From: JAPOXR01 sp965199765
Lineage (GTDB): Bacteria > Pseudomonadota > Alphaproteobacteria > Rhodobacterales > Rhodobacteraceae
NCBI GenBank assembly: GCA_965199765.1
Contig: CBDATC010000002.1
Location: 1,483,739 to 1,547,738 of the forward strand
Length of the DNA stretch: 64,000 nt
Direction: 5' to 3'
Every line of letters begins with the position of its first letter. The first letter of the stretch is position 1. The notes beneath the pieces were generated by a model. It saw nothing but the letters and a program-made list of their open reading frames with translations. It was not told where the DNA came from and made no database searches. Positions 45,104-54,139 of this stretch are shown here, in pieces. The position numbers and the translations under genes are program-made.

Positions 45104-45616
45104 GCGGTGTCTCCTTTCTCAAAAACGGTGTCTCCGCAGCGTGTTTCCGCTGCGCGCCGTCTCATTACATCATATGTATAAATAATATACAATAGTAAAA
45201 TACAATACAAATATAAGAACAAATATATAAGAATCAACCCGGCCTCCTTGATGAAGCGCGGAGCGGAGGCGCGATGCCGCGCGGATCTCAGCGGACGACG
45301 CCTCTGAAACGGACCGACGGCCAAACCGCGCCGATCGCCGCTTGGCGGAAGGTTTCGTGTTCTGTGGATTTCCATCGCGGCATCGCCGGCGCATCCGACG
45401 AACCCGGCACTGGCTCCCGCCGCCGGATCAATCTTTACTACCGCCCTGTCTGCCGAAATGGCTGACCGAATATAAACATCTGAATCGCAGATTGCAACCC
45501 CGTGATTGGAGAATTCAAAAAATCGAATTGGCAATCATCACATAAGTCCAATAGAAATTGCCTAAACACACGCTGCAGACCGCTACCCCAAAGCAGCTTC
45601 CGACAGTTTACAATTC
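45104..45616. other. Divergent intergenic region with an AT-rich block
   Basis: No gene. Bases 45170-45235 are almost pure A/T (runs such as aataatatacaatagtaaaa), strikingly different from the surroundings, and probably contain the promoter of the minus-strand Rpn gene. The remainder up to the sulfatase-like gene shows no recognisable elements. Confidence 0.6.
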
Positions 45617-47179
45617 GTGGAATTCGCCTTGTCCAACAACCATGACCAAAGTCTGAACATCCTTCTTATCGTCATTGACCAGCTGCGCGCCGATTGCCTT
45701 GACCTAACCATCGGCGGTCACTCGGTTCTCCCGAATTTGAGCGAATTCTCCACAGATGCCGTGAGGTTCAACCGGCATTTTTCGGTGGTCAATCCGTGCG
45801 GACCTTCCAGAGCAAGCCTACTGACTGGAATGTATTCGATGAACCACCGATCAGTGCGAAACGGAACACCGCTTCGCAATGGCATAACAAACCTTGCTCT
45901 CGAAGTTCGAAAATCAGGCTACGAGCCGCTGCTGTTCGGTTACACCGACACGTCCGGAGACCCGAGATATCTGCATCCGAATGATCCAGACATACGCGGA
46001 TATGAAAAAGTCCTTCCCGGCTTTAACGAAATTGTTGAAATGAGGCAGACCCATGACAGTATTCCTTGGCGGTCCCACCTCCACGCAGCAGGTTACGATC
46101 TGCCCCCGTACAGCCGATTCTATTCGCCAATCGACTATAATGCCGCGATCGGTCCCCGACCCGATGACCCAGCCTTTTACAAAGCCAGTGACAGCGACAC
46201 AGCTTTTCTGACAGATGCTTGTCTAAGCGAACTGGCGGTGCGGAAAGACAGGAAATGGCTTACTCTCCTCACCTATATACGCCCACATCCTCCGCTCATC
46301 GCGCCAGAACCCTACAATCGGCTCTATAAGGGAAAACGACTTCCACCATTGGCGCGCGCCGATTCGCTGGAAGCCGAGGCCTCCATCCATCCATTTCTAG
46401 CCGCTGATCTCAAGTATAATTCAATCAATAGTTTCGTCAGCGGTTACAATTGCGGATTGAACAACGAGTCTGCACAGGATGTCGACGCGCTGCGTTCAGT
46501 CTATTTTGGACTGGCAACGGAAGTTGACCATCACATCGGCCGAATCATCAACTTTCTCAAACAAACCCAGCAGCTTGATCAAACACTTATCATCATAACA
46601 GCAGACCATGGCGAAATGCTGGGGGATCGGAGACAGTGGGGTAAGATGTCGGTATTTGACACCGCATACCACATTCCTTTGCTTATTCGCGATCCAAGCG
46701 GGGTCCGCGGAATCGAAATTTCGGCGATGACCGAGTCGGTTGACATTGCAGCAACGATTTTGGATCGAATTTCAACCGGCCCTGCGGTAGGAATGAACGG
46801 CAAATCACTGGTCAAACACATTCAAGGCGATACCCCAACCAAATGGCGGGACTACAGCTATTCGGAATTGGATTTTGGAGAGCCTGACAGACCAACGCGT
46901 TGGCAGTTCGAACTGGACCTTCCATTGCGGGAATCGAATCTGGCGATATTGCGTGAAGCAGACCGGACGCTCGTGCACTTCAATGGCGGCCTGCCACCGC
47001 TCCTCTTCGACACCTCGACCGCAAATGGCGAAACCGTGAACTTAGCGGAAGATCCGAGATGGTCTGCAGAGCTCCTGAGGCTCACACGCAAATTGTTGAA
47101 CCATCGAATGCGCTGCTCCGATCACACGCTTTCAGATATGAAAGTGACCTCAATGGGCACCGTGAATTATGCAGGTTGA
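45617..47179 (+). CDS. Sulfatase-family protein, phosphonate monoester hydrolase-like
   Basis: 520 residues of the alkaline phosphatase/sulfatase superfamily. IDQLRADCLD carries the first metal Asp; VNPCGPSRASLLTGMYSMNHR holds the C-x-P-S-R motif whose Cys becomes formylglycine; YTDTSGDPRYLHPNDP, ADHGEMLGD and KMSVFDTAYHIPLLIRDP complete the site. The MNHR, NGTPL and GYTDTS blocks are like rhizobial phosphonate monoester hydrolases rather than classical arylsulfatases. It would cleave phosphonate or phosphate esters to free phosphonates, in line with phnA and phnY nearby. The start is uncertain: GTG 45617 or TTG 45629. Confidence 0.82.
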   Translation: MEFALSNNHDQSLNILLIVIDQLRADCLDLTIGGHSVLPNLSEFSTDAVRFNRHFSVVNPCGPSRASLLTGMYSMNHRSVRNGTPLRNGITNLALEVRKSGYEPLLFGYTDTSGDPRYLHPNDPDIRGYEKVLPGFNEIVEMRQTHDSIPWRSHLHAAGYDLPPYSRFYSPIDYNAAIGPRPDDPAFYKASDSDTAFLTDACLSELAVRKDRKWLTLLTYIRPHPPLIAPEPYNRLYKGKRLPPLARADSLEAEASIHPFLAADLKYNSINSFVSGYNCGLNNESAQDVDALRSVYFGLATEVDHHIGRIINFLKQTQQLDQTLIIITADHGEMLGDRRQWGKMSVFDTAYHIPLLIRDPSGVRGIEISAMTESVDIAATILDRISTGPAVGMNGKSLVKHIQGDTPTKWRDYSYSELDFGEPDRPTRWQFELDLPLRESNLAILREADRTLVHFNGGLPPLLFDTSTANGETVNLAEDPRWSAELLRLTRKLLNHRMRCSDHTLSDMKVTSMGTVNYAG

Positions 47180-47645
47180 ATCAACGCATCACACGGTTGC
47201 ACGTCCCGACAGCCACTCTATGATCCCCTTCTGCATCTGAACGGCTGCTCTTCCTGTGACATTGATCAAACGCTTCCTTGGCAGCGGATCTGAAACTTGT
47301 GTCCCGTCAGCGCAGTGAAATGCCGATAGGCGAAGCGAAACGCGTATACGAAAGCTCTGCAGGCTGCTTTCCGACCGCCTTGATCAAACGCGGATGGTCA
47401 TATCGATGTGATGCGCCTATTTTCGTGGAAATCCAGTTGACGTCGGCAATCCTTGTCCTCAATTCAGATTCCATCGGCATATTCCGAAGCGGCTGCGCAT
47501 GACGATAACAAACTCTGTGTAGGAATACATCGCAGTCACTCAGCAGAAAATCACTGGTCGCAGCCAGCGACCCATCGCTGCCGGCCAGAGGCTCGGGCGC
47601 GATGCATTAGCGCACCATCCAAGTGTCGTAAAGCAGATCCTGGCA
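47180..47645. other. Gene-free stretch between the hydrolase and phnY
   Basis: About 465 bases lying between two convergent genes. No coding sequence, RNA or repeat recognised. Confidence 0.5.
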
Positions 47646-49094
47646 TTAAACCCATGGCAATGAAAAGGTCTTGACGTTGGTGTAACTCTTCATAGCTTCA
47701 ACAACCCCCTCCTTATATCCGAGTCCGCTGTCTTTTACCCCACCGAAAGGTGACACTTCTGTGCGGTAACCGGGCACTTCCCAGATATTGACCGTGCCTA
47801 CCTTGAGTCCGCTGATAAACCGGCGCATCCGGGTCCAATCATTTGTGCATACACCTGCCGACAATCCAAATTCCGTTGAATTCGACAAAATGATGGTCGC
47901 ATCGTCATCGTCGGGAGCTCGAATGATCGGAACAACAGGTCCAAGAGTTTCCTCCGTCACCAATTCACTAAACGGTGAAACTCGGTCGATAACGATGGGT
48001 GGGAGAAGTGCGCCACGCCGCTCCGGGCAATAGAGCAGCTCAGCGCCGGCCTCGGCAGCGGCAAAAACACGGCTTTCAAACATCTTGGCCGCCTCTGCAT
48101 GAATAACAGTGCCTAGATCAGTCTGCCGGTCCAATGGATCCCCGAACACAATCTCTTTTGCGCGTTCCAGAACCAACGGCACAAACCGTTCCGCAACGCT
48201 GTCTTGGCACAAAATCCGCTTGACAGCCGTACAGCGCTGTCCAGAGTTCTTCGTGGCTCCGGCCACTGCCAAATCTGCCGCCCTGCCAAGATCCTCATCG
48301 TCCAAATCGTTGCAAACGATCAGCGGATCATTTCCGCCAAGTTCCAAAACCGCGCGCTTATACCCCGCGGTCTTTGCAATGTGCTTCCCGACCGAAACGC
48401 TTCCTGTGAAGGTGATGAGATCGATGTGCGGGTTTGCCACCATTTCCGGCCCGATGTCTTGCGGCCAGCCGGTTACGACAGAGAACATTTCTGGTGGAAG
48501 ACCAGCTTCATAGAGCAGGTCGGCCAACCGCAGCGCAGTCAATGGCGTGAGCTCGGTCTGCTTGCAAACCATACAATTGTTGGTGGCGATGGAAGGCGCG
48601 ATTTTGTGCGCTACCATGTTCAAAGGATGATTGAACGGCGTGATCGCCGATATAGCGCGAAGCGGCTCGCGCAAAGTCATAATTTTGCGCGGTTTTCCTT
48701 GTTGGGTTAAATCACAGGAAAAAATTTCACCATCGTCGATGATGCAGAGCTTGGACGCCAAATTGAAGACATCGCAGGCCCGGGCGACTTCATAGTCGGA
48801 ATCTTTTAGCGAGACCCCCAGTTCAAGCGTCACTCCACGCGCTAATTCCTCGCGGTCGCGTTCAAGCAACTCCGCCGCTCTCTGCAGGATCGTCTGGCGT
48901 TCATACCGGCTAAGTGCAGGTTCGTACGCAGCGGCGATTTCAAATGCCCGTTTGGCATCCTCGCCACGGCCGGCCGGCACCGTGCCGATCAACTGCCCGT
49001 TGAATGGATGAAAAACCTGTATCGAATGATCGGTGCGCACGTTATTTCCTGCGATGCGCATGGCTTCGTGCTTTACAGAAAAATTTTCAACCAT
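47646..49094 (-). CDS. phnY: Phosphonoacetaldehyde dehydrogenase
   Basis: 482 residues of the NAD(P)-dependent aldehyde dehydrogenase family. Key motifs are ISAITPFNHPLN (cofactor/oxyanion Asn), TFTGSVSVGK, VLELGGNDPLIV (general-base Glu) and SGQRCTAVKRI (catalytic Cys). The end KEGVVEAMKSYTNVKTFSL is typical of PhnY, which oxidises phosphonoacetaldehyde to phosphonoacetate. I chose ATG 49094, with AAAGGA about 8 bases before; ATG 49100 is an alternative. It overlaps the end of phnA, so the two are translationally coupled. Order phnA-phnY on the minus strand. Confidence 0.88.
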   Translation of the reverse strand: MVENFSVKHEAMRIAGNNVRTDHSIQVFHPFNGQLIGTVPAGRGEDAKRAFEIAAAYEPALSRYERQTILQRAAELLERDREELARGVTLELGVSLKDSDYEVARACDVFNLASKLCIIDDGEIFSCDLTQQGKPRKIMTLREPLRAISAITPFNHPLNMVAHKIAPSIATNNCMVCKQTELTPLTALRLADLLYEAGLPPEMFSVVTGWPQDIGPEMVANPHIDLITFTGSVSVGKHIAKTAGYKRAVLELGGNDPLIVCNDLDDEDLGRAADLAVAGATKNSGQRCTAVKRILCQDSVAERFVPLVLERAKEIVFGDPLDRQTDLGTVIHAEAAKMFESRVFAAAEAGAELLYCPERRGALLPPIVIDRVSPFSELVTEETLGPVVPIIRAPDDDDATIILSNSTEFGLSAGVCTNDWTRMRRFISGLKVGTVNIWEVPGYRTEVSPFGGVKDSGLGYKEGVVEAMKSYTNVKTFSLPWV

Positions 49095-50346
49095 CGGCAT
49101 TTTCCTTTGCGGCCTGCATTGCAACAGCGAAGGCGTCGAAGTTGCGGAGCGGACTTGGCAGTTCAGCTCCAAGGCGCCTATTGATAATGAAAGGCACAAT
49201 CTGTTCGGACAATCCGCCATGAGACCGAAGCGGTGCCTGCAAGGCCCCTAAGTCATGGCGGTCACGTGAGGTCCCAATGGTAAAATCGCAATGGGAGATC
49301 GCGACAAGATCGCCGATGCGATCACGCGGGAGCTGATATCGAAGGCTGGCTTCGTCTCCATCCAATGCCAAACAAATTCCTGTGGTTGCGCGTATCCGGT
49401 CAATCACTGAATGCAGCAACTTCTCCCCGGCGCCTTCTTGAAAATAAATGGTGGCAAATGATCCCAGCGCTCCGTGGTGCAAAACATAAGGATCAGTGAT
49501 TGGCAAGATTACGCGCGCCCGGTCGAATCCAACCCATTGATCCATTAAATCCTGCAAATACACGACTTGCGGCTGGCCGTCGGCATCATGTTTAGGTTTC
49601 ATGCCATGGTCAGCTGTTACTGCCACAACTGCACCTGACGCTTGCAATTGATCAAAGTAGCGGTCGAACATCGCATAAAATTCGATTGCCTGAGACGCTG
49701 CAGGGGAGAAGGTGTGCTGAATGTAGTCCGAGGTCGTCAGATACATCACGTCAGGCTGAAAATCCTCTAGCAGCTTCACACCGGAAGCAAACACAAACTC
49801 AGACAATTCCGCCGAATACATATCCGGCTGCGAACGGCCCAGCCATTTTGCAGCGTTTTCAATGCCATGTTCTTTCAAAGTGGTAGAGGCGGCTGTTTCA
49901 GATGAGAAACAGATCGCTGTGCCGGCGGCGATGTCGAGACCGGCGCTGAGCAGCGCGCGAAGTTTGTCCTTCGCGGCAACCACCGCAACACGGCCTTCAG
50001 CGTTCTGAGCAGCCGCGAATATCGTGCCGCAGCGCAAAAATCCGACATCATTCATCATGACCTCAACACCGCGTTGCCGATCAAAGTAAGTGTTGCCGCT
50101 GATTCCGTGCTTCGCTGGCGGGACACCGGTTGCGATCGACATATTGTTCGGATTGGTGAAGGAAGGAATGACGCTGTCGGCACGCTGCATGCCGCCGACC
50201 ATCGCCGAGGACAGAGACGGAAGCGCCCCTGCCGCAAAAGCCGCCGTCAGATATTCCGGTTCGGTACCATCGAGACATACAACCACAACAGGTGAACGGG
50301 GACGGGGATATCGCCTTCCATTCACATTGAACCACCAATCGGACAT
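49087..50346 (-). CDS. phnA: Phosphonoacetate hydrolase
   Basis: 419 residues of the alkaline-phosphatase superfamily. It cleaves the C-P bond of phosphonoacetate to give acetate and phosphate, using two zinc ions. Visible are VVVCLDGTEPEYL (metal Asp), SVIPSFTNPNNMSIATGVPPAKHGISGN (nucleophile Thr and the GxxPxxHG block), TTSDYIQHTFSP (DxxxH) and VAVTADHGMKPKHD (metal ligands). The start is NVNGRRYPRP. It is the first gene of a phnA-phnY operon with a palindromic site 36 bases upstream of the start. Confidence 0.93.
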   Translation of the reverse strand: MSDWWFNVNGRRYPRPRSPVVVVCLDGTEPEYLTAAFAAGALPSLSSAMVGGMQRADSVIPSFTNPNNMSIATGVPPAKHGISGNTYFDRQRGVEVMMNDVGFLRCGTIFAAAQNAEGRVAVVAAKDKLRALLSAGLDIAAGTAICFSSETAASTTLKEHGIENAAKWLGRSQPDMYSAELSEFVFASGVKLLEDFQPDVMYLTTSDYIQHTFSPAASQAIEFYAMFDRYFDQLQASGAVVAVTADHGMKPKHDADGQPQVVYLQDLMDQWVGFDRARVILPITDPYVLHHGALGSFATIYFQEGAGEKLLHSVIDRIRATTGICLALDGDEASLRYQLPRDRIGDLVAISHCDFTIGTSRDRHDLGALQAPLRSHGGLSEQIVPFIINRRLGAELPSPLRNFDAFAVAMQAAKENADG

Positions 50347-50381
50347 CCGTGTTTTTTCTCGCTCAGCCGCCGCCTAATTCT

Positions 50382-50395
50382 TAGACGTTCGTCTA
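50382..50395. promoter_or_regulatory. Palindromic operator-like site upstream of phnA
   Basis: tagacg-tt-cgtcta is a perfect 6+2+6 inverted repeat, overlapping the further palindrome gtctagac (50391-50398). It lies 36 bases upstream of the phnA start in an otherwise plain 200-base spacer. GntR- and LysR-type phosphonate regulators bind sites of this size. No regulator gene is adjacent, so the binder is unknown. Confidence 0.45.
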
Positions 50396-50549
50396 GACAA
50401 ATGGCAGCCATCCGTCTCTGCCTGAGGTGGATTTGCGCAAGACGGGCGCATTGCCCGCTGCATCCTGAGAAACCGGAAGCCTTGTCCTTTTTGGGCGCGG
50501 AGTGGTCACACAGCCTAAAAAAATGTCATATCGGCAATGTTCTGTCCGG

Positions 50550-51542
50550 TCAGGAACACAACAAACGACGCGCCAAGTCTGCCGCATCGCACGGCCAGTA
50601 ATGCTGAGGCCGCGGCTGGCAGACTCCTTCTGCTCCTGATTCTGGTTTGCAGGAACATACGGCCGCATCCCATCTGGTCGGTATAGCCTCTCTTCCATAG
50701 ACCACCCCAAGCAAAGCCCCAGCGACCGCGGCGTTGGTTCCTGTAGCGCCACCTCTACGGATTGTGTCTACCACTCCTTCTTCAAGATTCGGCGCGTGCA
50801 AAAGTTGCCAGATCGCGTTTTGGAACGCCACCAACACCCACGCCTTCTTGCTGCTTGAGCGGTCAATCCATGATTCGGTTTCCGCAATTGATATCGCGTC
50901 CCGAAGGTCTTCGGAAACCTTCATCTCTTCCGCCCACTGCACAATCATCTTATAGAGTGCCGCAGGTTCAGCGCTTTCGATCAATGCCGTCGCGATCAGC
51001 ATAACGAACAGTGCGTTGGTTTCCTGACAAATCGGGTGCGGATGTGTGATTGCAGCATCCTGCCTTGCCCATTCAGCAACCGTTTCCAAATTCAAGCTGG
51101 CCCCGAACAACCCTATCGGACAAGCCCGCATCAGCGCACCGTTTCCCTGACTGGATTGGTTGGGACTGCCGCAAAGCGCGGCTGCCACTGTTTCACCGCA
51201 ATCGAACGGTCCCGATTCGAACCAATCTAGGTAGGCGGCGCGAATGTTCTCCAGATCGAATCGTTTATCCGAAATCAGAGTTCGCGCAAGCGCAAGCGCC
51301 ATTTCAGAATCATCGGTGGGCTGACCGGCCAGTGTGTTGAACACACCACCTTCGCACATATCGCGCACCCCATTCGGGAAGTCTCTTCGAATTGCCTCGG
51401 CATCATCATAGTAGTCGACACGGCTGCCAAGCGCATCACCGCAGATCTGACCCAACAGGCAGCCCTCAGCGCGCGACACTTGCCACGGCTGCACAGGGGA
51501 ACGTCGGCCCAAAGTCGCAACGCGGTCTTCTTGTTTCGTCAT
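50550..51542 (-). CDS. ADP-ribosylglycohydrolase family protein with degenerate metal site
   Basis: 330 residues. The fold is clear: RAEGCLLGQICGDALGSRVDY, GQPTDDSEMALALARTL (TDD metal motif), NGALMRACPIG and GALLGVVYGREAIPTRW, with the usual C-terminus RPQHYWPCDAADLARRLL. Active DraG/ARH enzymes have a second metal motif GGDTDTNA; here it reads GGATGTNA, replacing both Asp ligands. This predicts loss of one or both Mg ions, so a binding-only protein or a dying gene. ATG 51542 is preferred; an upstream TTG (51599) overlaps the cobB stop. It follows cobB on the same strand. Confidence 0.85.
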   Translation of the reverse strand: MTKQEDRVATLGRRSPVQPWQVSRAEGCLLGQICGDALGSRVDYYDDAEAIRRDFPNGVRDMCEGGVFNTLAGQPTDDSEMALALARTLISDKRFDLENIRAAYLDWFESGPFDCGETVAAALCGSPNQSSQGNGALMRACPIGLFGASLNLETVAEWARQDAAITHPHPICQETNALFVMLIATALIESAEPAALYKMIVQWAEEMKVSEDLRDAISIAETESWIDRSSSKKAWVLVAFQNAIWQLLHAPNLEEGVVDTIRRGGATGTNAAVAGALLGVVYGREAIPTRWDAAVCSCKPESGAEGVCQPRPQHYWPCDAADLARRLLCS

Positions 51543-51595
51543 GTCAGCCAATCTCGCAACCAAAAAAAGACGCTGTTTTCTGCATTTCCCGCCAA

Positions 51596-52297
51596 TCAAG
51601 TAAACTCTGTTATGAACTCATCCACCCATGCCGGCACGAACTCCGTGGCAGGTCCGAGTCTTACATTATCGAACATACCGGATAGCGAAGTGCGCTCCAG
51701 ATTCAACTCGACCGTTCTAGCGCCAGCGTTTTTTGCCTCTATCAAAAATGTGTTTGCCGGTGAGACTTGGCCGGATGTCCCGATTGAAGCAAACAAATCC
51801 GCATTTTGAATTTCCGCGTAAATCCTGTCGATATGGTAGGGATATTCCTCGAACCAGACAACGTCGGGTCGTGATGCCGCCTGCCTGCATTGCGGACAAC
51901 AATCGCTGACCCTCATCTCATCCGGAGCCGGCCATCGGAAACCACAGATATCGCACAATGCGCCAGACAGTTCGCCGTGCATATGCAAGACATTGCGACA
52001 TCCCGCCCGCTCCAAAAGGTCGTCGACATTCTGAGTTACCATAACCGCCCCGCACTCTCTCTCCAAACGCATCAAGGCGAAATGAGCGGCATTCGGCTTG
52101 GCTTCGCGCATTGCACTTCGACGGGCATTATAGAAACTGTGGACCAATTCCGGATTTTCCGCAAATCCCTGCGGTGTCGCAACTTCGTTCAAATCGTATT
52201 TTTCCCAGATGCCACCTGCGTCCCGAAATGTCGAAAGGCCGCTTTCGGCTGAAAGTCCGGCGCCGGTGAGCACAACAATCCGATCGATTTGAGGCAT
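51596..52297 (-). CDS. cobB: NAD-dependent protein deacylase (sirtuin)
   Basis: 233 residues. VLTGAGLSAESGLSTFRDAGG is the NAD-binding GAG motif; TQNVDDLLERAG and HMHGEL carry the catalytic His; CDICGF and CPQCRQ supply the four zinc-binding Cys; IGTSGQVSPA follows. FYNARRSAM contains the Tyr-x-x-Arg pair of CobB/SIRT5, which binds the acid end of succinyl- or malonyl-lysine, so desuccinylase activity is likely in addition to deacetylation. ATG 52297 (or TTG 52309) begins about 30 bases after the methylsuccinyl-CoA dehydrogenase stop, on the same strand, indicating one operon. Confidence 0.92.
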   Translation of the reverse strand: MPQIDRIVVLTGAGLSAESGLSTFRDAGGIWEKYDLNEVATPQGFAENPELVHSFYNARRSAMREAKPNAAHFALMRLERECGAVMVTQNVDDLLERAGCRNVLHMHGELSGALCDICGFRWPAPDEMRVSDCCPQCRQAASRPDVVWFEEYPYHIDRIYAEIQNADLFASIGTSGQVSPANTFLIEAKNAGARTVELNLERTSLSGMFDNVRLGPATEFVPAWVDEFITEFT

Positions 52298-52327
52298 GGT
52301 TGCATTCAATCACTGGCCGGCGCAGCC

Positions 52328-54019
52328 TCAGTTCACCCGGCGGTTCAGCAGACGTGAGGCGATAACACCGGCCTGGATTTCGGACGCTCCCTCAAAAATG
52401 CTCAATATTCGAGCATCGCAAAGAATACGGCTGACCGGAGCCTCCAGTGCAAATCCATTGCCGCCGTGGATTTGAACCGCATTGTCAGCAGCTGACCATG
52501 CCACACGCGCCGCTAGAAGTTTAGCCATACCGGCTTCAAGGTCGCAGCGCCGACCGCTATCCTTTTGCCGGGCCGCGAAGTAGGTCAGTTGACGGCATGC
52601 CATCAACTCCGCAGCCATCAAAGCAATTTTGGACGCCACCCGAGGAAATTCCGTCAGAGATCTGCCGAACTGTCTCCGTTCAGTGGCATAGCCGATCGCT
52701 GCTTCCAGCGCAGAATGAGCAACGCCGATGGCCCGGGCAGCGGTCTGAATTCTTGCCGACTCGAATGTTTCCATGAGCTGACGAAATCCCTTCCCTTCCT
52801 CGCCGCCGAGCAGACGGGCTGCCGAGACCTCGAATCCATCAAAGACCAGATCATATTCTTTCATGCCGCGATAGCCGATCACATCGATCTCCGAACCTGA
52901 AATTCCTCCATCGGGAAAGGGATCTGCCTCGCTGCCCGGCTGTTTGCCGGCCAAAAGCATTGAAAGCCCGCGATAATCGCTGGTTTTTGGATCTGTTCTA
53001 ACCAGTATCGTCATCAAATTGGCGCGCACCGCATGCGTTATCCATGTCTTCGATCCAAACACGCGATAAATCTCTCCATCCAATTCGGCGCACGTTGTCA
53101 ACGAGCCGAGGTCCGACCCGGCGCCAGGTTCGGTAAACACAGCCGTTGGAAGCGCTTCGCCCGACGCGATTTTTGGCAGCCATTCCTGCGCTTGTTCCGT
53201 CGTTCCACCGCAACGCACCAATTCCGCAGCGATTTCCGATCTCGTGGCCAGCGACCCCACTCCAAGATAGCCTCTCGACAGCTCTTCCGAGACAACGCAC
53301 ATCGCTGCTTTTGGCATACCCGCGCCGCCATATTCTTCCGGCACTGTCAATCCGAAAATGCCCATTTCAGACAGTTCGCCGATCAGCGCACCCGGGATAA
53401 GACTGTTTGTGAGATGCCATTGCTGTGCGTAAGGCTTGACTTTTTCGTCCGTGAACCGACGCAGCTGGTTTCTGATCTCTTCGAGATCATCATCAAGCGC
53501 GGTATCGCCGAAACCTTCGGGTAAGCTCCGGCTGGCTATGAGCTGCGTCAGGCGCACGCGGGCAGCAGCATTGCTAGCCTGGGCGATGAATGCGCGCGTC
53601 GAAGAACTGAAACATTCATCAGCTTCTTCCCAAGTTATCCCGTAATCCGGCGGCCTGGCGGTTTCTCCTTGGCTCATGCAGATCCCGCCGATGATCTGAG
53701 CGGCATACTCGCCGAACAGCACCTGCAATGTCAGTTGTTCGGTTTCATTGAATTTTCCCGAATCTTCGAGCGACTGTCCCCATCGCAGCATTTGACGAAG
53801 GGCTTCAACCGTTGTGGCCAGCCAAGCGAATGCGTGTTCGGCGCATTGCCTGACATCAGCAGAGATTCCGTCTGTTGCCCTTTCCTGCAGCCTGCTTTGT
53901 CCAAGATGCATCAGGGCTTCGGCTTCAGCGAGGCTTCTTGAAGCCTCACTTAACAGGACTGGACCGGCGGCTATGGACTGTGCGCCAGCAACGGCATCAC
54001 TTTGAAGATTGGTTTCCAT
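52328..54019 (-). CDS. mcd: (2S)-methylsuccinyl-CoA dehydrogenase
   Basis: 563 residues, an acyl-CoA dehydrogenase with an unusual N-terminal extension of about 180 residues. The extension (residues about 20-180, with LMHLGQSRLQER and ITWEEADECFSSSTRAF) is typical of Mcd of the ethylmalonyl-CoA pathway. The core has GIFGLTVPEEYGGAGM, FTEPGAGSDLGSL, GSKTWITHA, ERRQFGRSL and IHGGNGFALEAPVSRILCDARILSIFEGASEIQ. Mcd oxidises methylsuccinyl-CoA to mesaconyl-CoA with FAD in acetyl-CoA assimilation. It heads an operon with cobB and the ADP-ribosylglycohydrolase homologue. Confidence 0.88.
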   Translation of the reverse strand: METNLQSDAVAGAQSIAAGPVLLSEASRSLAEAEALMHLGQSRLQERATDGISADVRQCAEHAFAWLATTVEALRQMLRWGQSLEDSGKFNETEQLTLQVLFGEYAAQIIGGICMSQGETARPPDYGITWEEADECFSSSTRAFIAQASNAAARVRLTQLIASRSLPEGFGDTALDDDLEEIRNQLRRFTDEKVKPYAQQWHLTNSLIPGALIGELSEMGIFGLTVPEEYGGAGMPKAAMCVVSEELSRGYLGVGSLATRSEIAAELVRCGGTTEQAQEWLPKIASGEALPTAVFTEPGAGSDLGSLTTCAELDGEIYRVFGSKTWITHAVRANLMTILVRTDPKTSDYRGLSMLLAGKQPGSEADPFPDGGISGSEIDVIGYRGMKEYDLVFDGFEVSAARLLGGEEGKGFRQLMETFESARIQTAARAIGVAHSALEAAIGYATERRQFGRSLTEFPRVASKIALMAAELMACRQLTYFAARQKDSGRRCDLEAGMAKLLAARVAWSAADNAVQIHGGNGFALEAPVSRILCDARILSIFEGASEIQAGVIASRLLNRRVN

Positions 54020-54139
54020 ATCGGTCTCCGCCTAACCGGAAATCTGTTGCTAATTCTGTTAGAATTTTCCTGCAATGGTTTGACGGCATGCTGACAGAAA
54101 TTTTTAGGGTTTAGCGATGGGCATGGAGTCCGCCGCGCT

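Noticed and set aside
43991..45181. 396-codon plus-strand frame opposite the Rpn gene
   Set aside because: Its length is a by-product of the repeat tract and GC bias; the minus strand has the recognisable family sequence and ribosome-binding site.
47278..47502. 74-codon frame between the hydrolase and phnY
   Set aside because: No recognised domain or ribosome-binding site, and no coding-like composition.
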